The notes under the pieces were generated by a model, which saw nothing but the letters and a program-made list of their open reading frames with translations, was not told the DNA's origin and made no database searches. Below, piece after piece: positions 1-8,787 of a DNA stretch of 64,000 nucleotides. Each line of letters opens with the position of its first letter. Position 1 is the first letter of the stretch. Both the position numbers and the translations under genes were made by a program. Source of the DNA: Bradyrhizobium sp. RD5-C2 (GTDB lineage Bacteria; Pseudomonadota; Alphaproteobacteria; Rhizobiales; Xanthobacteraceae); the NCBI RefSeq assembly GCF_019972155.1, contig NZ_BOVL01000011.1:90120-154119 (forward strand), given 5' to 3'.

Positions 1-1086
1 AGGTCTCCCCAGCACCCGGAGGAGGCAGGCGATCCGCGCGCCCCTCCGGAGTGGTTCGTCGCGCTGGTGCATCCCGAGCAAACCTCGGTGCGGGTGCCGA
101 TCTCGGTTCACGGCAAGCCGCAATCGCTTGTCATTACCTCGCATCCCGACGACGAAATGGCCGAGATCTGGGACGGCATCGTCACCCAGCTCGAGATCGG
201 CTCCGCGATCGCGGTGGCGCTGCTGCTGGTCACCATGCTGGTGGTCGGCCGCGCACTTGCTCCGCTGGAAGCGCTGTCGCAGGCCATGACCGGTATCGAG
301 GCCGGGGATTACGATGCACGCGTCGAGCCTGGTGGATCGCCTGAATTGGCTGCAATCTGTGCCAAACTGAACCATTTGGCGGCGACCCTTGGCGAGGCCG
401 TCGACAGCAAGCGGCAGCTGGCCGAACGTGCGGTCTCGCTGCAGGATTCCGAACGCAAGGAGATCGCGCGCGAATTGCACGACGAGTTCGGGCCCTATCT
501 GTTCGCGTTGCGTGCGCATGCGGGCGCGCTGACGCGGCTGTCGGAGGTCGAAAAGCCCGATCCAGCTGCACTTCGCAAGCACGGCAGCGCCATCCTCGAG
601 CAGGTCAACGCGCTTCAGCAGTTCACTCGCCGCATCCTGGAGCGATTGCGACCGGTGGGTTTGGCGGAGCTTGGGCTTGCGGAAGCACTTGGCGCGCTGG
701 TGCGGCTGTGGGGCGAGACCCACCCGGAGGTGGAGATCGAGAGCAGCATATCACCTGATCTCGGCGACACCGGCGAGACGGCCGATCTGACGATCTATCG
801 TATCGTCCAGGAAGCACTCACCAATGTGTTCCGCCACGCCGGCGCAACGGCGGTCGATATCACGATCGCGCCCGCGGAGCGGCCAACCGGCCTGCGCGGC
901 AGCCGCGGCTGCGCGCTGGTGCGCGTCCGCGACAACGGCCGCGGCCTGCTCAGGGATCACCGGCTCGGCCGCGGTTTGACCGGCATGCAGGAGCGAATCC
1001 TCGCGCTCGGAGGCACGCTCAAGATCAATTCCAGCGATGACGGCGTGACGGTCGAGGCGCTGGTGCCGAAGGCCGTGCAGGCTTAG
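1..1086 (+). CDS. Sensor histidine kinase, NarL/HisKA_3 type (5' end outside window)
   Basis: The reading frame is open from base 1, so the gene is cut by the window edge; 361 residues are visible. In order they show a periplasmic tail, one transmembrane segment (about residues 68-82), a HAMP linker, a HisKA_3 dimerisation box with the phospho-accepting His in ARELHDEFG (codon at 478-480), and an HATPase_c domain with N-box IVQEALTNVFRHA and G-box DNGRGL. It ends tail-to-tail with the DUF1232 gene, overlapping by 4 bases. It sits just before a formaldehyde/methanol oxidation cluster. By analogy with FlhS/MoxY-type kinases it may sense C1 metabolism, but no cognate response regulator is visible here, so that role is inference. 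Confidence 0.9.
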   Translation, partial: RSPQHPEEAGDPRAPPEWFVALVHPEQTSVRVPISVHGKPQSLVITSHPDDEMAEIWDGIVTQLEIGSAIAVALLLVTMLVVGRALAPLEALSQAMTGIEAGDYDARVEPGGSPELAAICAKLNHLAATLGEAVDSKRQLAERAVSLQDSERKEIARELHDEFGPYLFALRAHAGALTRLSEVEKPDPAALRKHGSAILEQVNALQQFTRRILERLRPVGLAELGLAEALGALVRLWGETHPEVEIESSISPDLGDTGETADLTIYRIVQEALTNVFRHAGATAVDITIAPAERPTGLRGSRGCALVRVRDNGRGLLRDHRLGRGLTGMQERILALGGTLKINSSDDGVTVEALVPKAVQA

Positions 1087-1499
1087 CGCGCGGCTCGCGG
1101 CCAGTATGCGAAGACGGCCCATGCCAGCGCGAGTGCGCCGGCGATCCAGAGCACGATGATCGCGATCATTCCCGCTCGACTGGTCGGGCGCTGCAAGACG
1201 GCGCTGGCTTTGGCGCGGCATTCGGCCATCACCTCATCCGGAACGAGCGAGATCGCAAGCCAGATGCCGAGCGGCAGCAGGATCAGATCGTCGAGATAGC
1301 CAATGACCGGGATGAAATCCGGAATCAGGTCGACGGGGGAGAGCGCATAGGCCGCGATGGCGATGGCGAGGGCCTTTGCGTACCACGGTACGCGCGGATC
1401 ACGCGACGCGAGATACAGCGCAACGCTGTCTCGTTTGAGGTTGCGCGCCCAAAGCTTGATTGAGGAAAGTCTGATTGAGGGTAGCTTGATGGACGGCAT
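1083..1499 (-). CDS. DUF1232 (YkvA-like) membrane protein
   Basis: This 138-residue protein carries the DUF1232 core YALSPVDLIPDFIPVIGYLD (about residues 51-70), followed by a hydrophobic helix and a second C-terminal transmembrane helix (about 111-132). The family function is unknown. The N-terminus is unusual: after Met come three near-identical pentapeptides, PSIKL-PSIRL-SSIKL, encoded by an in-frame 15-bp tandem repeat. The ATG at 1499 has only a weak ribosome binding site. The gene is transcribed away from xoxF and ends against the sensor kinase. Confidence 0.85.
   Translation of the reverse strand: MPSIKLPSIRLSSIKLWARNLKRDSVALYLASRDPRVPWYAKALAIAIAAYALSPVDLIPDFIPVIGYLDDLILLPLGIWLAISLVPDEVMAECRAKASAVLQRPTSRAGMIAIIVLWIAGALALAWAVFAYWPRAAR
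1451..1495. repeat. Three tandem 15-bp units at the start of the DUF1232 gene
   Basis: Units 1451-1465, 1466-1480 and 1481-1495 share the core GATTGAGG or GATGGACG and the preceding AAAG/GTAG. They are in frame with the DUF1232 gene and encode PSIKL/PSIRL/SSIKL on the minus strand. Confidence 0.7.
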
Positions 1500-1529
1500 G
1501 GCGTGGCGCCTGCACGCCAGGCGGAAGCG

Positions 1530-2504
1530 CTATTCCAGCACCACATCGACCGGCATGCCGCCGTGCAGACCCTTGTGCACGGAGGAGGGTGCGATGCCAA
1601 AATACTTCCGGAATACGCGGCTGAAATGCGACGAGCTGGAGAAGCCCCAGGAGAACGCGACGTCCGTGATGGTCTTGCCGTTCTGCGATTCCAGCTCCTG
1701 CCGGCAATTCTGCAGCCGGGCCTTCCAGATGTAGTCGCTGACCGTCATGCCGCGATCGCTGAACAGCATGTGCAGATAGCGCTTCGAGCAGCCGAGCGCC
1801 GCAGAAATGCGGTCGATGCAGAGATCGGGATCGCGCAGATGCTCGCGGATGAAGCCTTGGGCCCGCACATAGGTCGCCTCGGCGCTCCCGCGGTCGAACA
1901 TCGCACCGGTCTCGCGCAGCGGCAGCAGCAGTAGGTCGATCAGCGCATCGGCTACGCCGACGGCGTTGACCGGGGTCAGCGTCGGCGCCTCGCCGAACGC
2001 GGCATGCACGAAATCATAGGCGATGCGGCCGGTGCCGTTGCGTGCCGAGAGCTTGCATGGCGCCATCTTGGAGAGCTGGAAGCCGCGCTCCTTGAGCAGG
2101 TCCTTCGGAACGATGACAACCTCGTGGCGCGTCAGGGACGGGCTGATGATCGTATGCGGACACGACACGTCGTAGGCGAAGCAGTCGCCCGGCATGATGT
2201 CGAAGTGCAGACCGTCCTGCTCGAAATGCGAGACGCCGTGGGTCTGGAAGACGATCTTGATGTAGGGGTGCTCGCTCAGCCTGATGCGCGAAACGGTATG
2301 GGCGATGCGGTGCTGGCTTGCTTCGATCTGGCACAGCTTCAATCGCGATACGGTCGTGAAATTGATCCGGCCCTCGAGCGAGGATCCTTCCAGCGCATCG
2401 ACGTCGAACTGACCGCAGAGGTCAGTGAGCGCATCCGACCAGCGCTGGATCTGCCGCTTGGGCGTCAATCCGTTCGTGCTGAGTGAATGGACTGTGTCGG
2501 TCAT
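1530..2504 (-). CDS. AraC family transcriptional regulator
   Basis: This 324-residue protein has an N-terminal cupin-like ligand domain of the AraC_binding_2 type and a C-terminal double helix-turn-helix. The C-terminal part contains AALGCSKRYLHMLFSDRG and the conserved ITDVAFSWGFSSSSHFSR followed by FRKYFG. The ATG at 2504 is chosen because GGAAAG precedes it; a TTG at 2531 and a GTG between them are also in frame. It is transcribed divergently from xoxF across a 420-bp gap, so it is a reasonable candidate regulator of the C1 operon. The effector is unknown. Confidence 0.9.
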   Translation of the reverse strand: MTDTVHSLSTNGLTPKRQIQRWSDALTDLCGQFDVDALEGSSLEGRINFTTVSRLKLCQIEASQHRIAHTVSRIRLSEHPYIKIVFQTHGVSHFEQDGLHFDIMPGDCFAYDVSCPHTIISPSLTRHEVVIVPKDLLKERGFQLSKMAPCKLSARNGTGRIAYDFVHAAFGEAPTLTPVNAVGVADALIDLLLLPLRETGAMFDRGSAEATYVRAQGFIREHLRDPDLCIDRISAALGCSKRYLHMLFSDRGMTVSDYIWKARLQNCRQELESQNGKTITDVAFSWGFSSSSHFSRVFRKYFGIAPSSVHKGLHGGMPVDVVLE

Positions 2505-2924
2505 CTTTCCAGCCACCGATTCGATCCCCAACGTGACTGCCCATCGCGCCTACTTCTGGTCCGGGATGATGCGCCTTCTCCCTGATTCTGAACAGTTTAG
2601 GAGGCGGCGGGATTTCTTCCCGATCAAAGCCGGGCGATCCTCCGACTTAGTTCTGGGCGCGTCAAGCGCAACCTTGGGCCGGTTCTATCCGACACTGGAA
2701 CAGCACTGAAGACGTTTGATGCCCTGCAACATGAAGCAGCCCTTACCGCCAATTCGCGGCCCAACGGCAAAAATCTGACAATGCTTCGCTTCTGAGCAAA
2801 CGGCGCTTCGCTGCTGGGCAAGTCAGCGGGATTCGATCGGACTACCACTGGGGTACCAAAATGGAAGAAGTGGGGCCGTTTCGGCGGAAACCCTTGAGCT
2901 CTTGAACCTGGGAGGAAATCCACG
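2505..2924. promoter_or_regulatory. Divergent intergenic region between the AraC gene and xoxF
   Basis: No gene is supported in these 420 bases. The region must hold the promoters for the leftward AraC regulator and the rightward xoxF operon. A strong ribosome binding site, GGGAGGAAATCC, lies just before the xoxF ATG. I could not assign -35/-10 boxes or an operator with confidence. Confidence 0.5.
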
Positions 2925-4730
2925 ATGCGCAAGTTGCTTTACGCGACCAGCCTTGGGGCAATGGCGGTGTTCGCCGCCGGAGCTGCCAACGCCAATGACG
3001 AACTCCACAAGATGGCGCAGAACCCGAAAGACTGGGTGATGCCGACCGGCGACTACACCAATCAGCGCTATTCAAAGCTGAATCAGATCAACGCCCAGAA
3101 CGTCGGAAAGTTGCAGGTAGCGTGGACGTTTTCGACCGGCGTGCTGCGCGGTCACGAAGGCGGCCCGCTGATCATCGGCAACATGATGTACGTGCATACG
3201 CCGTTCCCGAACAAGGTCTACGCTATTGACCTTTCCAAGGACAACCAGATCGTCTGGAAGTACGAGCCCAAGCAGGATCCGAACGTCATTCCGGTGATGT
3301 GCTGCGACACGGTTAATCGCGGCGTCGCCTATGGTGACGGCAAGATCATCCTGCATCAGGCCGACACCACACTGGTCGCACTCGATGCGAAGACCGGCAA
3401 GGTGGAGTGGAGCGTCAAGAACGGCGATCCGAGCAAGGGATCGACCGGTACGTCGGCGCCGATGGTCGTCAAGGACAAGGTCCTGGTCGGCATCTCCGGC
3501 GGCGAGTTCGGCGTTCAGGCCCACATGACGGCCTACGACCTCAAGACCGGCAAGCTGGTCTGGCGCGGATTCTCGGAAGGTCCGGATGACCAGATCCTGG
3601 TCGACGACAAGACCACCGAGCTCGGCAAGCCGGTCGGCAAGGACTCGAGCCTGAAGACGTGGCAAGGCGATCAGTGGAAGATCGGCGGCGGCGCGACCTG
3701 GGGCTGGATCTCCTACGATCCCGAACTCAACCTCGTCTACTACGGATCGGGCAACCCCTCGACCTGGAATCCGAAGCAGCGTCCCGGCGACAACAAATGG
3801 TCGATGACGATCTGGGCGCGTAACCCGGATACCGGCGTTGCCAAGTGGGTCTATCAGATGACGCCCCATGACGAATGGGACTATGACGGCGTCAACGAGA
3901 TGATCCTCTCGGATCAGTCGATCGACGGCAAGGCACGCAAGCTGCTGACGCACTTCGATCGTAACGGCCTCGGCTACACGCTCGATCGCGTCACCGGCGA
4001 ACTGCTGGTCGCCGAGAAGTATGATCCGAAGGTGAACTGGACCTCCGGCGTCGACATGAAGAAGGACTCGCCGACCTATGGTCGTCCGAAGGTTCTTGAC
4101 ACAGCGTCGACCGACAAGGCCGGCGAAGACCACAACGTCAAGGGCATCTGCCCGGCGGCGCTGGGCTCGAAGGACGAGCAGCCGGCGGCCTACTCGCCGG
4201 ACACGCAGCTGTTCTACGTGCCGACCAACCACGTCTGCATGGACTACGAGCCGTTCAAGGTGAGCTACACCGCAGGTCAGCCCTATGTCGGCGCGACGCT
4301 GTCGATGTATCCGCCTCCCGGTGAGACCAACATGGGTAACTTCATCGCCTGGGACGGCAAGACCGGCAAGATCGTGTGGTCGAACAAGGAGCAGTTCTCG
4401 GTCTGGTCGGGTGCACTCGCGACCGCCGGCGGCGTGGTGTTCTACGGCACGCTGGAAGGCTACCTGAAGGCAGTCGACGCCAAGACGGGCAAGGAGCTCT
4501 ACAAGTTCAAGACTCCGTCTGGCATCATCGGCAACGTCACCACCTATGAGAACGGCGGCAAGCAGTACATCGCCGTGCTGTCGGGTGTTGGCGGTTGGGC
4601 AGGCATCGGCCTCGCGGCCGGTCTGACTGATCCGACGGCCGGTCTCGGTGCAGTCGGCGGTTATGCCGCGCTGAGCAACTACACCGCGCTCGGCGGAACG
4701 CTCACCGTGTTCTCGCTGCCGCAGCAGTGA
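2925..4730 (+). CDS. xoxF: Lanthanide-dependent methanol dehydrogenase XoxF (PQQ quinoprotein)
   Basis: This 601-residue periplasmic quinoprotein has a signal peptide ending near ANAND. It oxidises methanol (and often formaldehyde) with PQQ, passing electrons to cytochrome c. Diagnostic features are the vicinal disulfide C126-C127, the catalytic Asp D319, and a second Asp two residues on, D321, in the motif EWDYDGVNE. That DYD pattern marks the lanthanide-binding XoxF type, whereas calcium-type MxaF has Ala at that place. Beta-propeller W motifs of the PQQ family are spread along the chain. It leads the operon xoxF-cytochrome-flhA-gfa. No mxaI, xoxJ or pqq synthesis genes are visible in the window. 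Confidence 0.96.
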   Translation: MRKLLYATSLGAMAVFAAGAANANDELHKMAQNPKDWVMPTGDYTNQRYSKLNQINAQNVGKLQVAWTFSTGVLRGHEGGPLIIGNMMYVHTPFPNKVYAIDLSKDNQIVWKYEPKQDPNVIPVMCCDTVNRGVAYGDGKIILHQADTTLVALDAKTGKVEWSVKNGDPSKGSTGTSAPMVVKDKVLVGISGGEFGVQAHMTAYDLKTGKLVWRGFSEGPDDQILVDDKTTELGKPVGKDSSLKTWQGDQWKIGGGATWGWISYDPELNLVYYGSGNPSTWNPKQRPGDNKWSMTIWARNPDTGVAKWVYQMTPHDEWDYDGVNEMILSDQSIDGKARKLLTHFDRNGLGYTLDRVTGELLVAEKYDPKVNWTSGVDMKKDSPTYGRPKVLDTASTDKAGEDHNVKGICPAALGSKDEQPAAYSPDTQLFYVPTNHVCMDYEPFKVSYTAGQPYVGATLSMYPPPGETNMGNFIAWDGKTGKIVWSNKEQFSVWSGALATAGGVVFYGTLEGYLKAVDAKTGKELYKFKTPSGIIGNVTTYENGGKQYIAVLSGVGGWAGIGLAAGLTDPTAGLGAVGGYAALSNYTALGGTLTVFSLPQQ

Positions 4731-4746
4731 GCTGAGCAAGCTCGTT

Positions 4747-4776
4747 CCGGCGCATGGGGTGATCTCCATGCGCCGG
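4747..4776 (+). promoter_or_regulatory. Perfect 11-bp hairpin between xoxF and its cytochrome gene
   Basis: CCGGCGCATGG at 4747-4757 pairs perfectly with CCATGCGCCGG at 4766-4776 around an 8-base loop. No T-run follows, so it is not a standard intrinsic terminator. A hairpin here could protect the 3' end of the xoxF message or reduce read-through, giving more XoxF than cytochrome; this is inference. Confidence 0.65.
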
Positions 4777-4802
4777 TCCGTCTTCAATCTGCACGCGAGG
4801 AT

Positions 4803-5330
4803 ATGCTTTTGCGTAAGATCTGGTTTGTGACTGCCGCGATCTTCGTCGTGGCAATGGGAGGAGTTGCCTCCGCTGAGGACGTGGGTGATCCGACCGCCGT
4901 CAAGTCCGAGGACGGCAAGTGGCTCGACAAGGATGGCAACCCGACATTCAAGGTGACGTCCGACGGTACGGTGGACTGGTACACCTACTCCGGCTACCGC
5001 CGCTATCATTCGGAGTGCCATGTCTGCCACGGACCCGACGGCATGGGCTCGACTTACGCGCCGGCGTTGAAGGATTCGCTGAAGACCATGAGCTATGCCG
5101 ACTTCATGGGCGTGGTCGCGAGCGGGCGCAAGAACGTGTCGACGGCGCAGGAAAACGTCATGCCGGCATTCGGCGATAATCCGAACGTTGCCTGCTACAT
5201 GGACGACCTCTATGTGTACCTGCGCGCCCGCGCCAATGATGCGGTTGGGCGTGTTCGGCCGGCCAAGCACGAAGACAAGTCGGAAGCCTATGGAAAGGCC
5301 GAAGACGCCTGCATGGGCAACAAGAATTGA
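4803..5330 (+). CDS. xoxG: Four-cysteine cytochrome c of methanol metabolism (XoxG-like)
   Basis: This 175-residue secreted protein has a signal peptide (about residues 1-24, ending ASA) and one heme c motif C72-H-V-C75-H76. The probable sixth heme ligand is M120 in NVMPAFG. Two further cysteines, C131 and C170, could form a disulfide; this matches the four-cysteine 'methanol metabolism-related' cytochrome family found beside xoxF. It would take electrons from XoxF in the periplasm. It follows xoxF by 72 bases and precedes flhA. The symbol xoxG is given on position and family. Confidence 0.88.
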   Translation: MLLRKIWFVTAAIFVVAMGGVASAEDVGDPTAVKSEDGKWLDKDGNPTFKVTSDGTVDWYTYSGYRRYHSECHVCHGPDGMGSTYAPALKDSLKTMSYADFMGVVASGRKNVSTAQENVMPAFGDNPNVACYMDDLYVYLRARANDAVGRVRPAKHEDKSEAYGKAEDACMGNKN

Positions 5331-5380
5331 GCGTGACCGGCGCGAATGACAAACCTGTTTGATGTTTTGTGGAGACCAAG

Positions 5381-6490
5381 ATGAAGACCCGCGCCGCAGT
5401 CGCATTCGAAGCCAAGAAGCCGCTTGAGATCGTCGAGCTCGACCTGGAAGGCCCCAAGGCCGGCGAGGTCCTTGTCGAGATCAAGGCGACGGGCATCTGT
5501 CACACCGATGCCTATACGCTCGACGGCTTCGACAGCGAAGGCATCTTCCCCTCGGTCCTCGGGCACGAAGGTGCCGGCATCGTTCGCGAGGTCGGCGCCG
5601 GCGTGACGTCGGTGAAGCCTGGCGATCACGTGATCCCGCTCTACACGCCCGAATGCCGCCAGTGCAAAAGCTGCCTGAGCCAGAAGACCAATCTCTGCAC
5701 CGCGATCCGCGCGACACAAGGCAAGGGCGTGATGCCCGACGGCACCTCGCGTTTCAGCTACAAGGGCAAGACGGTCTTCCACTATATGGGCTGCTCGACC
5801 TTCTCGAACTTCACCGTGCTGCCCGAGATCGCGGTGGCGAAGATTCGCGAGGACGCGCCGTTCGACAAGAGCTGCTACATCGGCTGCGGCGTCACCACCG
5901 GCGTCGGTGCCGTCGTCAACACCGCCAAGGTGACGCCGGGCTCCAACGTCGTGGTGTTCGGCCTCGGCGGCATCGGCCTCAACGTGATCCAGGGCGCCAG
6001 GATGGTCGGCGCCGACAAGATCATCGGCGTCGATATCAACGATTCCAAGGACAATTGGGGCCGCCAGTTCGGCATGACGCATTTCGTCAACCCGACCAAG
6101 GTGAGCGGCGATATCGTCCAGCACCTGGTGGGCCTGACCGACGGCGGCGCCGACTACACCTTCGACTGCACCGGCAATACCAACGTGATGCGTCAGGCGC
6201 TGGAAGCCTGCCACCGCGGCTGGGGTGTGTCGGTCGTGATCGGCGTCGCGGAATCCGGCAAGGAGATCGCAACCCGGCCGTTCCAGCTCGTCACCGGACG
6301 CGTCTGGAAGGGCACCGCGTTCGGCGGTGCGCGCGGCCGCACTGACGTGCCGAAGATCGTCGACTGGTACATGAATGGAAAGATCCAGATCGATCCGATG
6401 ATCACCCACGTTCTGAGGCTCGACGAGATCAACAAGGGCTTCGATCTGATGCACGAGGGCAAATCGATCCGTTCGGTCGTCGTGTTCTAA
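5381..6490 (+). CDS. flhA: S-(hydroxymethyl)glutathione dehydrogenase (class III alcohol dehydrogenase)
   Basis: This 369-residue zinc enzyme oxidises S-hydroxymethylglutathione to S-formylglutathione with NAD+. Catalytic zinc residues C40 and H62 (in GHEGAG) and the structural zinc cysteines C92, C95, C98 and C106 are present, followed by the Rossmann motif VFGLGGIGL. The ATG at 5381 is preferred because GGAGA precedes it; an in-frame GTG four codons upstream overlaps that site. Equivalent names are adhC, frmA and gd-faldh. Its place after xoxFG and before gfa shows a glutathione-linked formaldehyde route. The S-formylglutathione hydrolase is not in the window. Confidence 0.95.
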   Translation: MKTRAAVAFEAKKPLEIVELDLEGPKAGEVLVEIKATGICHTDAYTLDGFDSEGIFPSVLGHEGAGIVREVGAGVTSVKPGDHVIPLYTPECRQCKSCLSQKTNLCTAIRATQGKGVMPDGTSRFSYKGKTVFHYMGCSTFSNFTVLPEIAVAKIREDAPFDKSCYIGCGVTTGVGAVVNTAKVTPGSNVVVFGLGGIGLNVIQGARMVGADKIIGVDINDSKDNWGRQFGMTHFVNPTKVSGDIVQHLVGLTDGGADYTFDCTGNTNVMRQALEACHRGWGVSVVIGVAESGKEIATRPFQLVTGRVWKGTAFGGARGRTDVPKIVDWYMNGKIQIDPMITHVLRLDEINKGFDLMHEGKSIRSVVVF

Positions 6491-6523
6491 AATCAAAACA
6501 GCAAGCACTAGGAGGATAGGTCA

Positions 6524-7087
6524 ATGACTGTTCATATCCACCCGTCAATCGACAACGGCGTCAAGCAAGGCACCGGCAGCTTTGCCGGCGGCACGCTTGT
6601 CTGCAAATGCGCGGACAAGAAGGTCAAGGTCGGGGTCAAGGGCGACGTCGCCCACAACCACGCCTGCGGCTGCACCAAATGCTGGAAGCCTTCGGGCGCC
6701 ACATTCTCGGTGGTTGCGGTGGTGCCGCGCGAGAACGTCACCGTGCTGGAGAACGGCGACAAGCTGAAGATCGTGGATGCGGCTGCCGTGATTCAGCGCC
6801 ATGCCTGCACCGGATGCGGCACGCATATGTACGGCCGGATCGAGAACAAGGGCCATCCGTTCTATGGCCTCGACTTCATCCACCCCGAGCTGTTCCAGGA
6901 GTCCGGCTCAGCGGCTCCGGGATTTGCCGCCTTCGTGTCGTCGGTGATCGAGTCCGGCGTCAAGCCGGCCGATATGGCGGGGATCAGGTCGCGGCTGAAG
7001 GAGCTTGGGCTCGAGCCCTATGACTGCCTGTCGCCGCCGCTGATGGACGCGATCGCCACCCACGTGGCGAAATCCAAAGCAGCCTGA
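6524..7087 (+). CDS. gfa: S-(hydroxymethyl)glutathione synthase Gfa
   Basis: This 187-residue zinc protein belongs to the GFA family and speeds condensation of formaldehyde with glutathione, supplying the FlhA substrate. Zinc-ligand clusters are visible at the N-terminal CKCAD, at HACGCTKCW, and at HACTGCGTH, in the arrangement of Paracoccus Gfa. A good ribosome binding site (AGGAGGATAGGTCA) precedes the ATG. The gene ends inside a run of degenerate tandem repeats. Whether Gfa is a true catalyst or a formaldehyde/glutathione carrier is debated for the family. Confidence 0.93.
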   Translation: MTVHIHPSIDNGVKQGTGSFAGGTLVCKCADKKVKVGVKGDVAHNHACGCTKCWKPSGATFSVVAVVPRENVTVLENGDKLKIVDAAAVIQRHACTGCGTHMYGRIENKGHPFYGLDFIHPELFQESGSAAPGFAAFVSSVIESGVKPADMAGIRSRLKELGLEPYDCLSPPLMDAIATHVAKSKAA

Positions 7088-7147
7088 CCAACAAGGCAGT
7101 CTGACCAAGGCGGCCTGACAAGGGCGGCGCGACCGGGCGGCCTTGAC
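7074..7147 (+). repeat. Degenerate direct repeats across the gfa stop codon
   Basis: Five units of 14-17 bases, each ending in (C)TGAC or CGAC, run in tandem: 7074-7088, 7089-7105, 7106-7119, 7120-7133 and 7134-7147. The shared core is AAGGCGGCCTGAC with substitutions. The first unit encodes the last residues of Gfa and its stop codon. The role is unknown; slippage-driven expansion of the gene end is one simple origin. Confidence 0.6.
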
Positions 7148-7214
7148 GAGATCCTGCGTCGGCAGAGGGCCTGCCGGCGACGGATATGCTGGTAGTACCC
7201 GTGACCTTGAACCT

Positions 7215-7255
7215 TGCATGCCCTGCGGGCGACCACAGGGCATGCATTTTATTTT
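7215..7255 (+). terminator. Intrinsic terminator-like hairpin containing the next start codon
   Basis: TGCATGCCCTG at 7215-7225 pairs perfectly with CAGGGCATGCA at 7236-7246 around a 10-base loop, and is followed at once by TTTTATTTT. This fits a rho-independent terminator closing the xoxF-xoxG-flhA-gfa operon. The best start codon of the following secreted protein (ATG at 7242) and its only purine-rich upstream stretch lie in the 3' arm, so the same structure could block its translation. Confidence 0.7.
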
Positions 7256-8195
7256 CCGCGTTGCCCTCGTCGTATCCCCGATCCTGGTCCTTTCGCCGGC
7301 CCGCGCTGCGTCGCCGGAGGACCGCTACATCGCCGCGCGCGACGCCGCGGTCGCAAAATTCGCCAAGCAGGAGAAGGACGGCAAGATCGACGAGGCCGTC
7401 GACAAGGCAGAGGTGGCCGCGCGCGACGAGTTGAAGGGGCAGCTGACGGCGATCCTGTCCCAACCCGCCCGGCCGGGCTTTGCGCCCGCCCAGCTCAATC
7501 TCGACACTCTCTATAAGGGCGATATGGGATTCGGCATGCTGGACGGCCTGCGCTTCGATGCGGACAAGGGCAGGGACGGCGGCAAGATCGGCGAAAAGCG
7601 GGCTGACGGCAGCTTCGTCGAGCCGAAAGCCCATATCATCGTCACCTCCGAAGTCCTGTTCACGCGCTGGCTGCACGAGCACAAGACGTGGTGGGACAAG
7701 GGCAGCAAGAACGTGCCGCAGCAGATCGAACCGGCCCTGAAGTTCGAGGGCCTCTACACGCAGGCGATTTCGACCGACGCTGCGGTGATCAACTTCAACG
7801 AGCTGCCGGTCACCAAGCCGGCGTCGGCCACCCTGACTTACGGTTTCCTGGCTGGCCGCACGCAGGACACAACCCCCGAGGCCGCCGACGAGGTATTTGT
7901 CGCCGCGCTCGCCAACGGCAAGTTCTACATCGCTTACGGCGAGATCGAGCCCGCCGTGAAGGTGCCGGCCTGTACGGCGATCCGGACCGACTATAACAAG
8001 AAGGCCACCGAGGCGGCCGAGACGCTCGAGCGCAAGCAGATCACCCGGAAGGCCTATGACAAGCTCGGCGACCTGCGCCGCCAGGGCGAAGACGCATTCA
8101 AGCGCTGCTTCGTTCAGCACGCTCCGGAGCAGCCGGCATTCGCCGAAGCCACCAAGCAGGCCCAGGCGCTGCTGGAGACGGCGATCGGCAGGTAG
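7242..8195 (+). CDS. Unknown secreted protein downstream of gfa
   Basis: This 317-residue protein has a clear signal peptide (MHFIFRVALVV to ARA, about residues 1-22) and no further transmembrane segment. The mature part is rich in Lys, Ala and Asp, with predicted helices at both ends. I recognise no domain; it does not look like the periplasmic binding protein XoxJ. The ATG at 7242 is chosen because it yields the signal peptide, although it lies inside a terminator-like hairpin. Same-strand position after the C1 operon suggests a periplasmic accessory role, but that is only context. Confidence 0.8.
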   Translation: MHFIFRVALVVSPILVLSPARAASPEDRYIAARDAAVAKFAKQEKDGKIDEAVDKAEVAARDELKGQLTAILSQPARPGFAPAQLNLDTLYKGDMGFGMLDGLRFDADKGRDGGKIGEKRADGSFVEPKAHIIVTSEVLFTRWLHEHKTWWDKGSKNVPQQIEPALKFEGLYTQAISTDAAVINFNELPVTKPASATLTYGFLAGRTQDTTPEAADEVFVAALANGKFYIAYGEIEPAVKVPACTAIRTDYNKKATEAAETLERKQITRKAYDKLGDLRRQGEDAFKRCFVQHAPEQPAFAEATKQAQALLETAIGR

Positions 8196-8204
8196 GTCCG
8201 CACG

Positions 8205-8660
8205 CTATTCCCACTCTCCAAACAGCAGACACATCCACACCACCTGCAGGATCGGCCAGACCGCGAATGCGCTGCATAACAGGCCATTGCCGAGCGGTGC
8301 GCTGCGTCGACGCACCCTCACGAGGGAGGTGATTCCGAATGGAAGCAGCAGAAGAAATGTCGGTGCGAAAATCGCGCCGTATAAAATGACAAGCTCCGCG
8401 TGAGCGGCAAGGCCTTCCTGCGTGAAGGATTGCAGCAGGAAAAAGTATATGCCGAGGAGAACAGGGGCAAACAGGGCCGACGACGCTGCCGGCGAGACCC
8501 CTGACGAATCGACGCCGGGCCTGTTCACCCAAGCCCTGATGATGATCCATCCCGACATGAACATGACGACAAGCGGCACGCCCAGCTTCAACAGCACGTC
8601 CTCGGCGCTCATGATGCTCGTCAGGTAGAGTGCCACATCAAGCTCCCTGCGTTGCGACAT
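8205..8660 (-). CDS. Unknown four-helix membrane protein
   Basis: This 151-residue protein has about four hydrophobic helices (around residues 27-45, 62-80, 88-110 and 125-145), with a basic loop LVRVRRRSAP between the last two. No family was recognised. It converges on the secreted protein gene with a 9-base gap. A later in-frame Met in TSIMSAEDV is an alternative start. Confidence 0.65.
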   Translation of the reverse strand: MSQRRELDVALYLTSIMSAEDVLLKLGVPLVVMFMSGWIIIRAWVNRPGVDSSGVSPAASSALFAPVLLGIYFFLLQSFTQEGLAAHAELVILYGAIFAPTFLLLLPFGITSLVRVRRRSAPLGNGLLCSAFAVWPILQVVWMCLLFGEWE

Positions 8661-8743
8661 GAGTGCTTCGATCGTTCGCGATTCATGTCGGTTCGATCGA
8701 TCGCAGCTCCTGTCTTAACAACGTGGCAGCGCCGATGATGGAT

Positions 8744-8787
8744 TTTGTCGTGCAGAATTCGCGGTTTGTCGTGCAGGGTTTGTGCAG
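8744..8787. promoter_or_regulatory. Direct repeats upstream of the epoxide hydrolase gene
   Basis: TTTGTCGTGCAG occurs at 8744-8755 and again at 8765-8776, exactly 21 bases (two helical turns) apart. A shorter copy, TTTGTGCAG, lies at 8779-8787. Such phased direct repeats are typical of transcription factor sites. They lie 156-199 bases before the epoxide hydrolase ATG. Confidence 0.45.

Noticed and set aside
3072..6508. Long minus-strand open frames of 777 and 406 codons opposite xoxF-xoxG-flhA
   Set aside because: They are antisense shadows of well-identified genes in GC-rich DNA; their compositions (Arg/His/Asp/Val-rich) lack domains and hydrophobic order.
7242..8195. Secreted protein as XoxJ
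   Set aside because: It lacks the two-lobe solute-binding character of XoxJ; only location favours it.
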